Source of the DNA: Lentzea californiensis
Lineage (GTDB): Bacteria; Actinomycetota; Actinomycetes; Mycobacteriales; Pseudonocardiaceae
Reading direction: 5' to 3'
Assembly (NCBI RefSeq): GCF_024648825.1
Contig: NZ_JANBBE010000014.1
Location: 169,582-233,581 of the forward strand
Length of the DNA: 64,000 nt
Below, piece by piece: positions 24,127 to 32,574 of the stretch. Both the position numbers and the translations under genes were made by a program. Positions within the stretch are counted from its first letter, which is position 1; each line of letters starts with the position of its first letter. A model generated the notes under the pieces. The model saw nothing but the letters and a program-made list of their open reading frames with translations. It made no database searches and was not told where the DNA came from.

Positions 24127-24549
24127 TCAGGCGCGCATGGAAACGTGCAGCTGGGCCCGGATCTCCGGCGTCAGCTGAAGACCGACCCGCTCCACCAGCC
24201 GGGTCATCGCGTAGCCGATGAGGCCGATGTCGCAGTTGGGTGCGGCGAGCACGGCGAGGCAGGACCCGTCGCTGATGGACATCAGGAAAAGATAGCCCCG
24301 TTCCATCTCGACGACGGTCTGTTTGACCTCACCGGCCTCGAAGCAGCGCGCCGCGCCGAGGTTCAGGGAGACCAGTCCGGACGAGACGGCGGCGAGCTGC
24401 TCCGCGCGGTCGTGCGGGAGCCGATCGGACGATGCGAGCAACAGGCCGTCCGCGGAGACGACGATCGCGTGCGCGACACCGGCCACCCTGCTGACGAAGT
24501 CCTCGACCAGCCAGCTGAAGTTGTCCAGTTCCTCAGTCGCGGTGGTCAC
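24127..24549 (-). CDS. Conservon roadblock/LC7 protein (CvnB-type)
   Basis: A 140-aa roadblock domain. LDNFSWLVEDFVSRVAGVAH, AIVVSADGLLLASSDRLPHD, RAEQLAAVSSGLVSLN and GYLFLMSISDGSCLAVLA match CvnB proteins, which act as regulators, probably of GTPase activity, for the neighbouring GTPase. The GTG start overlaps the kinase stop (GTGA), so it is coupled to the sensor gene. Confidence 0.93.
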   Translation of the reverse strand: MTTATEELDNFSWLVEDFVSRVAGVAHAIVVSADGLLLASSDRLPHDRAEQLAAVSSGLVSLNLGAARCFEAGEVKQTVVEMERGYLFLMSISDGSCLAVLAAPNCDIGLIGYAMTRLVERVGLQLTPEIRAQLHVSMRA

Positions 24550-27329
24550 TGGCGTTCCCTTTCTGCGATCACGGGGATGCCTCCGACGGCGGAGTCGAAG
24601 AGCGACTCACGGCCCATCTGGACACCCTTCTGGTACGTGGCGAACCGCTGGCGCAGCCGGTCGGCCGAACGGCCGGGGATGTCGGCGGTCGACAGCTGGG
24701 GCGCCGGCGACGACGGCTTCGGCAGCGAACCGGGGACCAGGCGCGCCTTCGGGACGCGCTTGGGCAGACCGTTCTCCGTGGTCTGCGCTGCCGCGCCCTT
24801 GTCCAGCGCACCCGCGGCCTTCCAGCCTTCGTCCGACGCTCCCCAGTCGGACTCGGCGTAGTCGGCGACCGCGCGCGGCACCGCCGTCGGAGCCTCGATC
24901 TTGACGGTGTCCGCCGAACGCTGCCGCTTGGGCAGGCCGTTCACGGTGGCGGGCTCCGCGTCCTCCTCGTCGTGGTGCTCGGCGCGTTCCGGCTCCGCTG
25001 GCGGAACGTCCTTGAGGGAGGGTTCGGGGGCCGAGGGGGTCTTGAACCACCTCGACAGGTCGTCGTGCGAGATCAGCGGCTCGTCGACGATGGCGGGGAA
25101 GATCTCCGTGGCCGGGTCGTTCGGGCGTTCGACCGGCGGCTCGTAGGAGTACCCCTCCTCGGCGACGTCCTCCGAAGCCTCGATCCGTGCGGTGAACAGG
25201 CCGTCCGTCGAAGTCTGCTCGATGCGGTGCCGGCCGGAGTTCTCGTCCTCGGTGGCGGGCGACGACACGTGGACCGGGTGCTCCGGCGTCCACTTCGGCA
25301 CACCGGACAGCGCCTCACCGGTGCTGCTGGTGGACTCGATCGCGGAGGGGAGCGGCGCGGCCGGCAACGGCAGCGCGGGAGCCGATCCCTTGTGCAGCAA
25401 GGAAAGCGGAAGGATCACCTGTGCGGTGACGCCACCCTCTATGTCGTCGTTGTTCGCCAGCGTCACGCGGATCTCGTGGCGCTTCGCCAGCTGACCGACG
25501 ACGTACAGGCCCATCTCGCGGGCCACCGAGACGTCGACCTCCGGCGGCTCGGCGAGCTTCGCGTTGAACTCGCCGACTTCGTTCTCCTGCATGCCGACAC
25601 CGCGGTCGTGGATGCGGATCGCGACCTCGCCCCTGCGAGTCTCTATCGTCCGCACCGTCACCTTGGTGGTGGGCTTGGAGAACGCCGTCGCGTTGTCGAG
25701 CAGCTCGGCGACGAGGTGCGCGAGGTCGTTGACCACGCGGCCCTGCACCATCAGCTCCGGCGTCGGTGCGATCTGGACGCGCGCGTACTTCTCGACCTCG
25801 GACACCGCGGCGCCGAGCACCTCGGCGATCGCGACCGGGCGGGTGACGCGGCGGTTGACCGTCGTGCCGGAGAGCACCAGCAGGTTCTCGCTGTTGCGGC
25901 GCATCTGCGTGGCGAGGTGGTCGAGCTCGAACAGCGACGCCAGGTGGTCCGGGTCCTGCTCGTCCTGCTCGAGCCGGTCGATCACGCTGATCTGCCGCTC
26001 CACCAACGCCTGCGAACGCCGCGACAGGTTGATGAACATGTCGTTGACGTTCGCGCGCAGTGCCACCTGCTCGACGGCGAGGCGGACGGCTTCGCGCTGC
26101 ACGAGGTCGAACGCCCGTGCCACCTGGCCGACCTCTTCGGTCGTGTTGATCGGCACCGGGACGATCGCCTCTTCCGCGGCGCGTTCCGGGTCGCGGTGCG
26201 AACGGATTCGCTTGATCGCGTCGGGCAGCTGGTTGCGCGCCACGTCGAGCGCACTGCGGCGCAGCACGCGCAGCGGCCGCAGCATCGACTGCGCGACCAT
26301 CGCCATCAGACCGAACGCGATCAGCAGCGAGACGGCGACCAGGGCCGCGTCACGCCAGGCGTCCGAACGAGCCGTGTCGGCCAGACGCGTGGTCGTCGCG
26401 TCGGCCTGACCCTCCAGGTCGGTCGCGACCTCGCGAACCAGCTTCGCGGTGTCCTCGCCGATCTTGAGCACCTCGGCGTCCGTGATGGACACCGGCTTGC
26501 GCTCGAAGTCCTGCGCGAGCGCGAGCCGCACGAGCCGGTTGCGTCCGTCCACGGACGAACCGGACACGATGTCCTGGAACCTCTGCCTGTTCGCCGGCGA
26601 CGCCGCGTCGTTGAACTCGTTGAACGCGGCGTCCAAACGCGACTGCGCGGCACGCAGCTCGTCCGCGGCACCGGGCGCGAAGCCCCGGCGCAGTGCGGTG
26701 GACGTCAGGATCGAGTTCTGCTGGCCGAGCTGCTCCTGCGCCGTGTAGAGCGCCTGCGCGGCGGCCACCAGCGGAACGATCTCCGGCTCGCTCAGGCTGG
26801 AGATCGCGGCGCGGTGCACCGTGCCGAGCGAGGCGATGATCTGGTTGTACGCACTGATCACCGCGACGTCCGGGTACTTGGTGCTCAGCAACGTCACGCG
26901 CAAGCTCGCCAGCCCGTCGAGCGACTGCAGCGACTTGGTGAACGTCTCCTGCAAGGGCGCGCTCAAGGCCGTGGCCGTCGCGCCCGAATCCCGGTACTTG
27001 CCCAATTCCGTGTCAGTGAGACCCGTCCTGGCGGCGTGCTCGGGACACGCGTTCTGCCTGCCGGCGGCCACACACTGCACTGCCCAGTCACGTTCGACCT
27101 GTAGAGCGTTCTCCACCTTCGCGGCCTGGTGGCTCACGGCGAGCTCGCGCTGGACTTTGCCGAAGAGTTCGACGTCGTCGAGCTGGGTGTTCAGCCGCAG
27201 GCCCGCGAGAGTCGCGGTGCTCAGGGCCGGAACTAGCAACACCACTGCGAGCTTGCTCCGCAACCGCCAGTTGCGTAGGCGGAACCGGTCGATGCCTCGC
27301 TGGTCCTCACGACCGCGCACCGTCAACAC
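24546..27329 (-). CDS. Conservon sensor histidine kinase with NIT domain (CvnA-type)
   Basis: A 927-aa membrane sensor. The first helix (KLAVVLLVPALSTATLAGL) is followed by a 270-residue extracytoplasmic nitrate/nitrite-sensing-type domain, a second helix (ALVAVSLLIAFGLMAMVAQS) and a HAMP region. A dimerisation segment (LIDRLEQDEQDPDHLASLFE is similar; HLATQMRRNSENLLVLSG carries the likely His) precedes an HATPase domain (ELLDNATAFSKPTTKV, RIHDRGVGMQENE). The last 270 residues are acidic, Pro-rich and probably disordered, as in CvnA proteins. It is the first gene of the kinase-roadblock-GTPase operon. The signal sensed is unknown. Confidence 0.92.
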   Translation of the reverse strand: MLTVRGREDQRGIDRFRLRNWRLRSKLAVVLLVPALSTATLAGLRLNTQLDDVELFGKVQRELAVSHQAAKVENALQVERDWAVQCVAAGRQNACPEHAARTGLTDTELGKYRDSGATATALSAPLQETFTKSLQSLDGLASLRVTLLSTKYPDVAVISAYNQIIASLGTVHRAAISSLSEPEIVPLVAAAQALYTAQEQLGQQNSILTSTALRRGFAPGAADELRAAQSRLDAAFNEFNDAASPANRQRFQDIVSGSSVDGRNRLVRLALAQDFERKPVSITDAEVLKIGEDTAKLVREVATDLEGQADATTTRLADTARSDAWRDAALVAVSLLIAFGLMAMVAQSMLRPLRVLRRSALDVARNQLPDAIKRIRSHRDPERAAEEAIVPVPINTTEEVGQVARAFDLVQREAVRLAVEQVALRANVNDMFINLSRRSQALVERQISVIDRLEQDEQDPDHLASLFELDHLATQMRRNSENLLVLSGTTVNRRVTRPVAIAEVLGAAVSEVEKYARVQIAPTPELMVQGRVVNDLAHLVAELLDNATAFSKPTTKVTVRTIETRRGEVAIRIHDRGVGMQENEVGEFNAKLAEPPEVDVSVAREMGLYVVGQLAKRHEIRVTLANNDDIEGGVTAQVILPLSLLHKGSAPALPLPAAPLPSAIESTSSTGEALSGVPKWTPEHPVHVSSPATEDENSGRHRIEQTSTDGLFTARIEASEDVAEEGYSYEPPVERPNDPATEIFPAIVDEPLISHDDLSRWFKTPSAPEPSLKDVPPAEPERAEHHDEEDAEPATVNGLPKRQRSADTVKIEAPTAVPRAVADYAESDWGASDEGWKAAGALDKGAAAQTTENGLPKRVPKARLVPGSLPKPSSPAPQLSTADIPGRSADRLRQRFATYQKGVQMGRESLFDSAVGGIPVIAERERQ

Positions 27330-27490
27330 TCCCCGCCCCGTTTAATAGCAGCAAACCTGGTGGATCTTGGAGTAAAACGCGCTGTTCTCATACCGCCGTT
27401 CGGACGACAAAACAGTGGTTCGAGAATCAACAACTTTGACCTGCACGGCTAAACGGCCGTCGCACGATAATTCATCTGGTGGAAACGAGT

Positions 27491-27533
27491 GCGCGGGTGG
27501 CCGTGATCACGGCCTGATCACAGCCACCCGCGC
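27491..27533. terminator. Terminator hairpin of the binding-protein gene
   Basis: A 19-bp stem (27491-27509 with 27515-27533) has one mismatch and a 5-nt loop, with arm start GCGCGGGTGGC. It begins 7 bp after the stop of the minus-strand substrate-binding-protein gene. The remaining stretch up to the kinase start at 27329 shows no gene. Confidence 0.75.
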
Positions 27534-27539
27534 TGTTCG

Positions 27540-28556
27540 TCAACTACCGGAGGGCTGGATGAGCATCGGCTTGACGTCGAGCTCCTTGTCCAGCATCTGG
27601 TACCGCTGCATCAGCTGGACGACGCGCTGCAGACGCGTCGCGTCGAGCGTCGTCGGGAAGGCGCCGAAGTGGACAAGACCTGCGGTTTCCTTGTCGACCT
27701 TGGCGTACTCGACGAGCAGCGGCTCGACCGTGGGACGGTCAGCGGCGTCGGCCTGGCCCTTGGCCATCGCGCGCTGGAAGGCGGCGACGGTCTTGGGGTT
27801 CGCCTTGGCGAAGGCGCCGGTGGTCGCGTAACCCGCGATCGGGATGTTGTCGGTCGGGCCGGCCGCGGCGTCCAGCACCTTGATCTGACCGGCGGCGCGC
27901 TGCGCGCGGGTGATGAACGGCTCGACCATGAAGGCCGCGTCAACGGTCTTGTTCTGGACCGCCGCCTGCATGTCCGGGAACGGCATCTCCTTGAACTTGA
28001 CCGAGTTCACGTCCACGTTCGCGGCCTCGAGCGTGGCCTTCGCGGTGAGCTCCGCGATGTTCTTGAACGTGTTGATCGCGATGGTCTTGCCGGCGAGGTC
28101 GGCAGGACTCTTGATGGCCGAGTCACCGGCCGCCAAGATCAGGAACATGTCGGGTTTCGCCTGGTAGCCGTCGGAGATGAGCTTGATTCCGTCGACCGCC
28201 TTCGCGGCGTCCTTCGATTGGGCGGCGAAGAACGAGACCCAGTTGCCGAACGTGAAGTCCAGCTCCTTGCTGACCAGGCCGGGGATCGCGGCGGCTCCAC
28301 CCTGGATGACCTTCAGGTCGACCTCGAGGCCTTCGGCCTTGAAGTAACCCTTCTTGATCGCCACGTGGACGGAGGCCACGTCGAGGATCGGCAGGACCCC
28401 CAGGCTGATCTTGGCCTTCTCGACCGGACCGCTGCTGTTCGCATCGGCCGGGGGTGCTTGCTCTTTGCCGCCGAGCGCACCACAGCTCGCCACGGTGGCG
28501 AGCAGCGTGGCAAGGGCGATGCCACGGATGGCCATACGGCGGACTCTTCGAGTCAT
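27540..28556 (-). CDS. ABC transporter substrate-binding lipoprotein, SsuA/NMT1-like
   Basis: A 338-aa lipoprotein. The ATG at 28556 with AGGAGA upstream gives a short lipoprotein signal ending in ATLLATVASC, with Cys25 as the lipid anchor. The mature protein has LGVLPILDVASVHVAIKKGY, EGLEVDLKVIQGGAAAIPGL, DFTFGNWVSFFAA and VDAAFMVEPFITRA, the NMT1/SsuA pattern used for sulfonates, nitrate, thiamine precursors or aromatic acids. The matching ATPase and permeases lie at 31023-33314 on the same strand, separated by two plus-strand genes. The neighbouring 4-hydroxybenzoate hydroxylase suggests an aromatic acid ligand, but this is inference. Confidence 0.88.
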   Translation of the reverse strand: MTRRVRRMAIRGIALATLLATVASCGALGGKEQAPPADANSSGPVEKAKISLGVLPILDVASVHVAIKKGYFKAEGLEVDLKVIQGGAAAIPGLVSKELDFTFGNWVSFFAAQSKDAAKAVDGIKLISDGYQAKPDMFLILAAGDSAIKSPADLAGKTIAINTFKNIAELTAKATLEAANVDVNSVKFKEMPFPDMQAAVQNKTVDAAFMVEPFITRAQRAAGQIKVLDAAAGPTDNIPIAGYATTGAFAKANPKTVAAFQRAMAKGQADAADRPTVEPLLVEYAKVDKETAGLVHFGAFPTTLDATRLQRVVQLMQRYQMLDKELDVKPMLIQPSGS

Positions 28557-28733
28557 CGGGAGCACTCTCCTGTCGGAGCGGTGTCGTCGTTGCGGGGAAG
28601 TGTCGCGACGGTCAACCACTCAGAGTAATGGCACTGCTCCAAAAGACCCCAGTTGACCGACACGAGCAGGTTCCAGTCAACTACCTGCGGTGAGCATCTA
28701 AGCACAGCAGGTCTAGGGCTAGGAGAACCCCAG

Positions 28734-29903
28734 TTGAAGCGCTCCGTGACCGTTGTCGGCGCAGGGCCGGCCGGTCTGACCTTGGCAAACTTGATCCAGC
28801 AGTCAGGCATCGACTGCGTCGTGCTGGAAAGAGCTAGTCGCACCCATGTGGAAACCCGGCCACGGGCGGGAGTCCTGGAGCACCGCTCCGTGACCATGTT
28901 GGAGTCACTCGGTCTGGCAGATCGTTTGCTGATGGAAGCAGACCGTCACGGTACGTGTGAATTTCGCGTGAGCGGGAAGGCGTTCCAGGTCTCGTACAGC
29001 GACCTGTATGGCGGCCGCGAACACTACGTGTACCCCCAGCAGGAAGTGGTCAAGGACCTCATCGGGGGATTTTTGGACACGGGTGGGGACATCCGCTTCT
29101 CGGTCAGTGACGTCGAGTTGCGCGACCTGACGTCGTCCAGCCCCTCGGTGGCCTTCACCAGCGAAGACGGCACCCAGGAGACGGTCAGCAGCGACTTCGT
29201 CGCGGGGTGCGACGGGTTCCACGGCGTGAGCCGGCCGTCCATTCCCGAGGGCGTCCTGACGGAATTCACGCACCAGCACGGAATTGAGTGGCTGACCATT
29301 CTCGCGGAGGCCCCTCCGTCGACTAAAGCGACCATTTACGCACTGCACGACGACGGATTCGCCGGGCACATGTTGCGGTCCCCCACGATCTCTCGATTCT
29401 ATTTGCAGGTACCGGTCGGAACGAAGGCTGAAGATTGGTCCGACGAACAGGTCTGGGAAGCTTTGCACAAACGTTTCACACTGCACGACTCGTCGTGGGC
29501 GCTGACCGAGGGAAAGATCATCGAGAAGCGCGTTCTCGACATGCGCAGCCATGTGGTCGAGCCGATGTCGTACGGCCGGCTCTACCTGCTGGGTGACGCA
29601 GCACACATCATCACTCCAGTCGGGGCCAAGGGCATGAACCTCGCGATGAACGACGCCGCAACGTTCGGACGTGCGCTTATCGACTTCTACGCGACCGGAT
29701 CCGAGACCGGGCTCAAGACCTACTCGGAGGACTGCCTGCGCCGCGTCTGGCGTGCACAGGAATTTTCCCAGTGGATGGTGAACATGATCCACACCGACGT
29801 GAGCTCGCCGTTCTTCGGACGGTTGGCCCAGGCGAGGCTGGAGCACCTGGCCGAGTCCCCCGCGTACCGCGCCACCTTCGCGGAGAACTACGTCGGACCC
29901 TGA
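28734..29903 (+). CDS. pobA: 4-hydroxybenzoate 3-monooxygenase-like flavoprotein
   Basis: A 389-aa FAD monooxygenase, TTG start at 28734 with AGGAGA 7 nt upstream. The FAD site VTVVGAGPAGLTLANLIQQS, the NADPH/FAD motif VAGCDGFHGVSRPSIP and LYLLGDAAHIITPVGAKG are present. Other blocks match PHBH specifically: RAGVLEHRSV, FYLQVPVGTKAEDWSDEQVW, RSHVVEPMSYGRL, FSQWMVNMIHTD and the end AENYVG. The expected reaction is 4-hydroxybenzoate plus NAD(P)H and O2 to protocatechuate. No ring-cleavage genes lie in the window. It is divergent from the binding-protein gene by 177 bp and likely shares a control region with it. Confidence 0.9.
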   Translation: MKRSVTVVGAGPAGLTLANLIQQSGIDCVVLERASRTHVETRPRAGVLEHRSVTMLESLGLADRLLMEADRHGTCEFRVSGKAFQVSYSDLYGGREHYVYPQQEVVKDLIGGFLDTGGDIRFSVSDVELRDLTSSSPSVAFTSEDGTQETVSSDFVAGCDGFHGVSRPSIPEGVLTEFTHQHGIEWLTILAEAPPSTKATIYALHDDGFAGHMLRSPTISRFYLQVPVGTKAEDWSDEQVWEALHKRFTLHDSSWALTEGKIIEKRVLDMRSHVVEPMSYGRLYLLGDAAHIITPVGAKGMNLAMNDAATFGRALIDFYATGSETGLKTYSEDCLRRVWRAQEFSQWMVNMIHTDVSSPFFGRLAQARLEHLAESPAYRATFAENYVGP

Positions 29904-29958
29904 TGGGTAAAAATCAGCCCTACAGGGTGAAATCCCCGCCCCCCTAACGGGTGAGGCC

Positions 29959-30052
29959 GATCCCCTAGGGATCTCATTACGTCACGATCTGGGGCCAACT
30001 CCCGATGCCGGGGGATGTCGTTCATCCATACGGTTCAGCACGACATCCCCCG
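29959..30052 (+). promoter_or_regulatory. Leader region of the IniB-like gene with inverted repeats
   Basis: A 13-bp perfect inverted repeat (30009-30021 with 30040-30052, arm CGGGGGATGTCGT, 18-nt loop) lies 25 bp before the IniB-like start. A shorter palindrome GATCCC-CTA-GGGATC is at 29959-29973. Upstream, the motif GGGT(A/G)A is repeated three times between 29906 and 29955. These could be operator sites or a 5' leader hairpin. Confidence 0.5.
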
Positions 30053-30077
30053 ATCCACCTACAGGAGCTTGAGTTCC

Positions 30078-30779
30078 ATGGGCACCCAGCAGACGCTGCA
30101 CGACTTCACCCTCACCCTGCTCGGCGACCTGGACGCCCGTGAGGCGTTCCAGCTCGACCCCGAGGGCACCCTCGAGGCCGCGGGACTGGGCGACATCTCC
30201 CCGGTCGACGTCCACGAGATCCTGCCCCTGGTGCTCGACAGCGCGTCCGTCGTGAAGATCGACGCGGTCGACGAGCTCCTGGCCGGCGCGGGTGACCTGA
30301 CCGCCGTCGACAGCCTCAAGCTGATCACGGGCGACCTGGACGGCATCACGGGTGTCGCCGGCATCGCCGCCCCCTCCTCGCTCACCGCGCTGGTCACGGA
30401 CTTCGACGGCATCGGCGACGTGACGGGCACCCTCGACGCCGTGAACGCCAACGAGGTCGTCGCGAACGTCACCGACATCGCCCCCGTGCACGACGTGGCC
30501 GACGTGGTCGTCAAGGACCTCGACACCGACGTGCTCGTGAAGGACCTCGACGCCGACGTGCTCGTGAAGGACGTCGTGGACTCCGACGTGCTGGTCAAGG
30601 ACGTCGTCAGCGACGTGGACGTCAAGGACGTCGTGGACCTCAGCCACAACGTCGTGCAGGACGTCGCGCAGGTCGGCGACGTGCACGCCGACCTGGGCCA
30701 GGTCATCGACGACGTGAAGGTCGGCGACGTCGACCTGCTCCACGACGGCATCGGCAACGGCGACCTGACTGTGTTCTGA
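30078..30779 (+). CDS. IniB N-terminal-domain protein with acidic repeat tail
   Basis: A 233-aa protein with ATG at 30078 after AGGAGC. Residues 1-50 (QTLHDFTLTLLGDLDAREAF, QLDPEGTLEAAGLGDISPVD) match the IniB N-terminal domain, named from the isoniazid-inducible iniBAC operon of mycobacteria. The rest is strongly acidic and lacks Cys, Trp and Pro-rich domains. Residues about 143-187 are a short tandem repeat of the form VKD-x(4-5)-DVL. No dynamin-like iniA/iniC follows. The tail may form a rod or beta-solenoid; the role could be in envelope stress, by analogy only. It ends before a strong terminator. Confidence 0.75.
   Translation: MGTQQTLHDFTLTLLGDLDAREAFQLDPEGTLEAAGLGDISPVDVHEILPLVLDSASVVKIDAVDELLAGAGDLTAVDSLKLITGDLDGITGVAGIAAPSSLTALVTDFDGIGDVTGTLDAVNANEVVANVTDIAPVHDVADVVVKDLDTDVLVKDLDADVLVKDVVDSDVLVKDVVSDVDVKDVVDLSHNVVQDVAQVGDVHADLGQVIDDVKVGDVDLLHDGIGNGDLTVF
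30504..30639 (+). repeat. Tandem repeat encoding VKDxxxxDVL units
   Basis: Five degenerate copies of a 27-30-bp unit inside the IniB-like gene encode VKDLDTDVL, VKDLDADVL, VKDVVDSDVL, VKDVVSDVD and VKDVVD. The copies differ by in-frame codon changes and by a one-codon length change, which suggests expansion by slippage under selection for the reading frame. Confidence 0.8.
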
Positions 30780-30950
30780 ACGAGTAACCAGTACAGGCAG
30801 GGCGTTGCCCAAGCGAGCGCCGGGGCGCCTGCCCTGGGCTCACGCTTTGCGGTGCCTCACAAGGTGTCTGCGCGCCCTCCTCAGGCAAGCCAGGTCTTGC
30901 CCGTCCTGTGCGGCCTGACCAGTGCCCACTCCCTCCTGCGGGCGCTGAGA

Positions 30951-30995
30951 ACGCAGCAGAGCCCCGGACCGCGGTGGTCCGGGGCTCTGCTGCGT
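30951..30995. terminator. Strong bidirectional terminator hairpin
   Basis: A perfect 20-bp stem (30951-30970 with 30976-30995, inner arm GAGCCCCGGACC) with loop GCGGT, between the convergent IniB-like gene and the ABC ATPase gene. The 170 bp between the IniB-like stop and this hairpin show no gene. Confidence 0.85.
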
Positions 30996-31022
30996 GTTGC
31001 TACGGGATGTCTGTCGCGACTG

Positions 31023-31823
31023 TCAGGACGAGACGGTCTCGCTGAGCGATTCCCGTTCCGCCGCAGCCCACTTGTCCACGTCCAGGGTGGGCTTGCCGCC
31101 GACGTTCAGCAGCCGGGCCACCTTGGACCGCAGCGCCACGAAGGCCTCGTCGGTCCGCGTCGTCACCTGGTCGCGCTCGGCGGGCAGCGGCACTTCCAGG
31201 TCCGCCACCAGCTTCGCGGGCGAGCCGGAGAGCACCAGGATGCGGTCGCCCAGGTACACCGACTCGTCGATGTCGTGCGTCACCACGAGAACGGTCGTGT
31301 CGTGCTCGCGGCGCACTCGAAGCAACAGGTCCTCCAGCTCGAACCGGGTCTGCGCGTCCACGGAGGCGAAGGGCTCGTCCATCAACAGCAACGCCGGCCG
31401 GTACGCCAGAGCGCGCGCGATCGCCACACGCTGTTGCATACCACCGGAAAGCTGCCACGGCCGCTTCTTGGCGGCCGCCGAGAGACCCACCCACGCCAGG
31501 GCCTCGGCGGCGCGGGAGCGGCGTTCGGCGCGCGGCAGGGAGCGCAGCGGGAACTCCACGTTGCCCTGCACCGTGAGCCACGGGAACAGCGAACGCTGGT
31601 AGTCCTGGAACACCACCGCGAGGTGGGAACCGTGAAGGGACACGTCACCGCGGGAGGGCGCGATGAGTCCCGAGATCGTGCGCAGCAGTGTGGACTTGCC
31701 ACACCCGGAGGGTCCGACCACGCACACCAGCTCTCCGGCGCGGACGTTGAACGTGAGGCCGCCGATGGCCTCGTAGTCACCGTAGGTGTGGCCCAGGTCG
31801 GCCACCTCAAGCATGTTGCTCAT
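31023..31823 (-). CDS. ABC transporter ATP-binding protein, SsuB/TauB-like
   Basis: A 266-aa ATPase with ATG at 31823 after GAGGAG. Walker A GPSGCGKSTLL, the Q-loop VVFQDYQRSLFPWLTV, signature LSGGMQQRVAIARAL, Walker B LLLMDEPFASVD and switch VTHDIDESVYLGDRI are all intact. The class serves sulfonate, taurine, nitrate, thiamine-precursor and aromatic-acid transporters. It overlaps the upstream permease gene by 17 bp and completes the transporter with the two permeases and the separate lipoprotein at 27540. Confidence 0.92.
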   Translation of the reverse strand: MSNMLEVADLGHTYGDYEAIGGLTFNVRAGELVCVVGPSGCGKSTLLRTISGLIAPSRGDVSLHGSHLAVVFQDYQRSLFPWLTVQGNVEFPLRSLPRAERRSRAAEALAWVGLSAAAKKRPWQLSGGMQQRVAIARALAYRPALLLMDEPFASVDAQTRFELEDLLLRVRREHDTTVLVVTHDIDESVYLGDRILVLSGSPAKLVADLEVPLPAERDQVTTRTDEAFVALRSKVARLLNVGGKPTLDVDKWAAAERESLSETVSS

Positions 31824-32574
31824 CCCTGCTCCTCGGTTGCCAAGCCAAAGCCCTGCGTTCCACCGCCAGAAGCGCGGTGTTGAGTCCGTAGCCCAGCACG
31901 CCCAGCAGGACGATGCCGGCCCACATGCGCGTGTAGTCGAACTCGCGCTGTGCCGTCATGAGTTGTGAACCGATGCCGTTGTCCGTGCCCACGAGCTCGG
32001 AGATGACCATCAGCACCAGGGAGAGCGACAGCGACACCCGCAGCCCGGCGAAGATCTTCGGTGAGGCCGCGGGGAGCACCACCCCGAGAATCCATTGGTG
32101 ACGGGGGATCCGGAAGACCGCGGAAGTGTCCACTTTGGTCACGTCGACGGAACGGGCACCGTCCACGGTGTTGAGCAGCACCGGCCAGATCACGCCGAAG
32201 ACGATGGTCGCGAGCTGCATCGACGTGCCGCCCCTGAACAGCAGCAGGAACACCGGCACCAGCGCGGGCGGCGGGATCGAGCGCAGGAACACCAGCAGCG
32301 GCCCCGCGTACTCCATCGCCCGGTCGGAGCGGCCGAGCAGCAGGCCCAGCGCCACACCGATGACCGAGGCGATCGCCCAGCCCGACAGCAGCCGGCCGAT
32401 CGACGGCAGGATGTGCTCGGTGACGTTCTGCGGCTCGAGGACCCACCACTCCCAGGCCGCCGTCACGATCTCGGACGGTGGCGGGAAGAACGGGTCGTCG
32501 GCCGCCATGCCGGCCAACTGCCACACGACGATGAGACCGGCGAAGACGGTCCACCGCTGGAGGAACTTGTTCAC
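31807..32574 (-). CDS. ABC transporter permease, SsuC-like (second)
   Basis: A 255-aa inner-membrane permease of the BPD_transp_1 family with about six helices. The EAA-loop region is present as DTSAVFRIPRHQWILGVVLP. The N-terminal FPPPSEIVTAAWEWW and central FLRSIPPPALVPVFLLLF are typical of SsuC/TauC. The GTG at 32574 overlaps the stop of the other permease gene (GTGA) and is preferred over a GTG 12 nt upstream. Two different permeases in one operon imply a heterodimeric channel. Confidence 0.9.
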   Translation of the reverse strand: MNKFLQRWTVFAGLIVVWQLAGMAADDPFFPPPSEIVTAAWEWWVLEPQNVTEHILPSIGRLLSGWAIASVIGVALGLLLGRSDRAMEYAGPLLVFLRSIPPPALVPVFLLLFRGGTSMQLATIVFGVIWPVLLNTVDGARSVDVTKVDTSAVFRIPRHQWILGVVLPAASPKIFAGLRVSLSLSLVLMVISELVGTDNGIGSQLMTAQREFDYTRMWAGIVLLGVLGYGLNTALLAVERRALAWQPRSRDEQHA

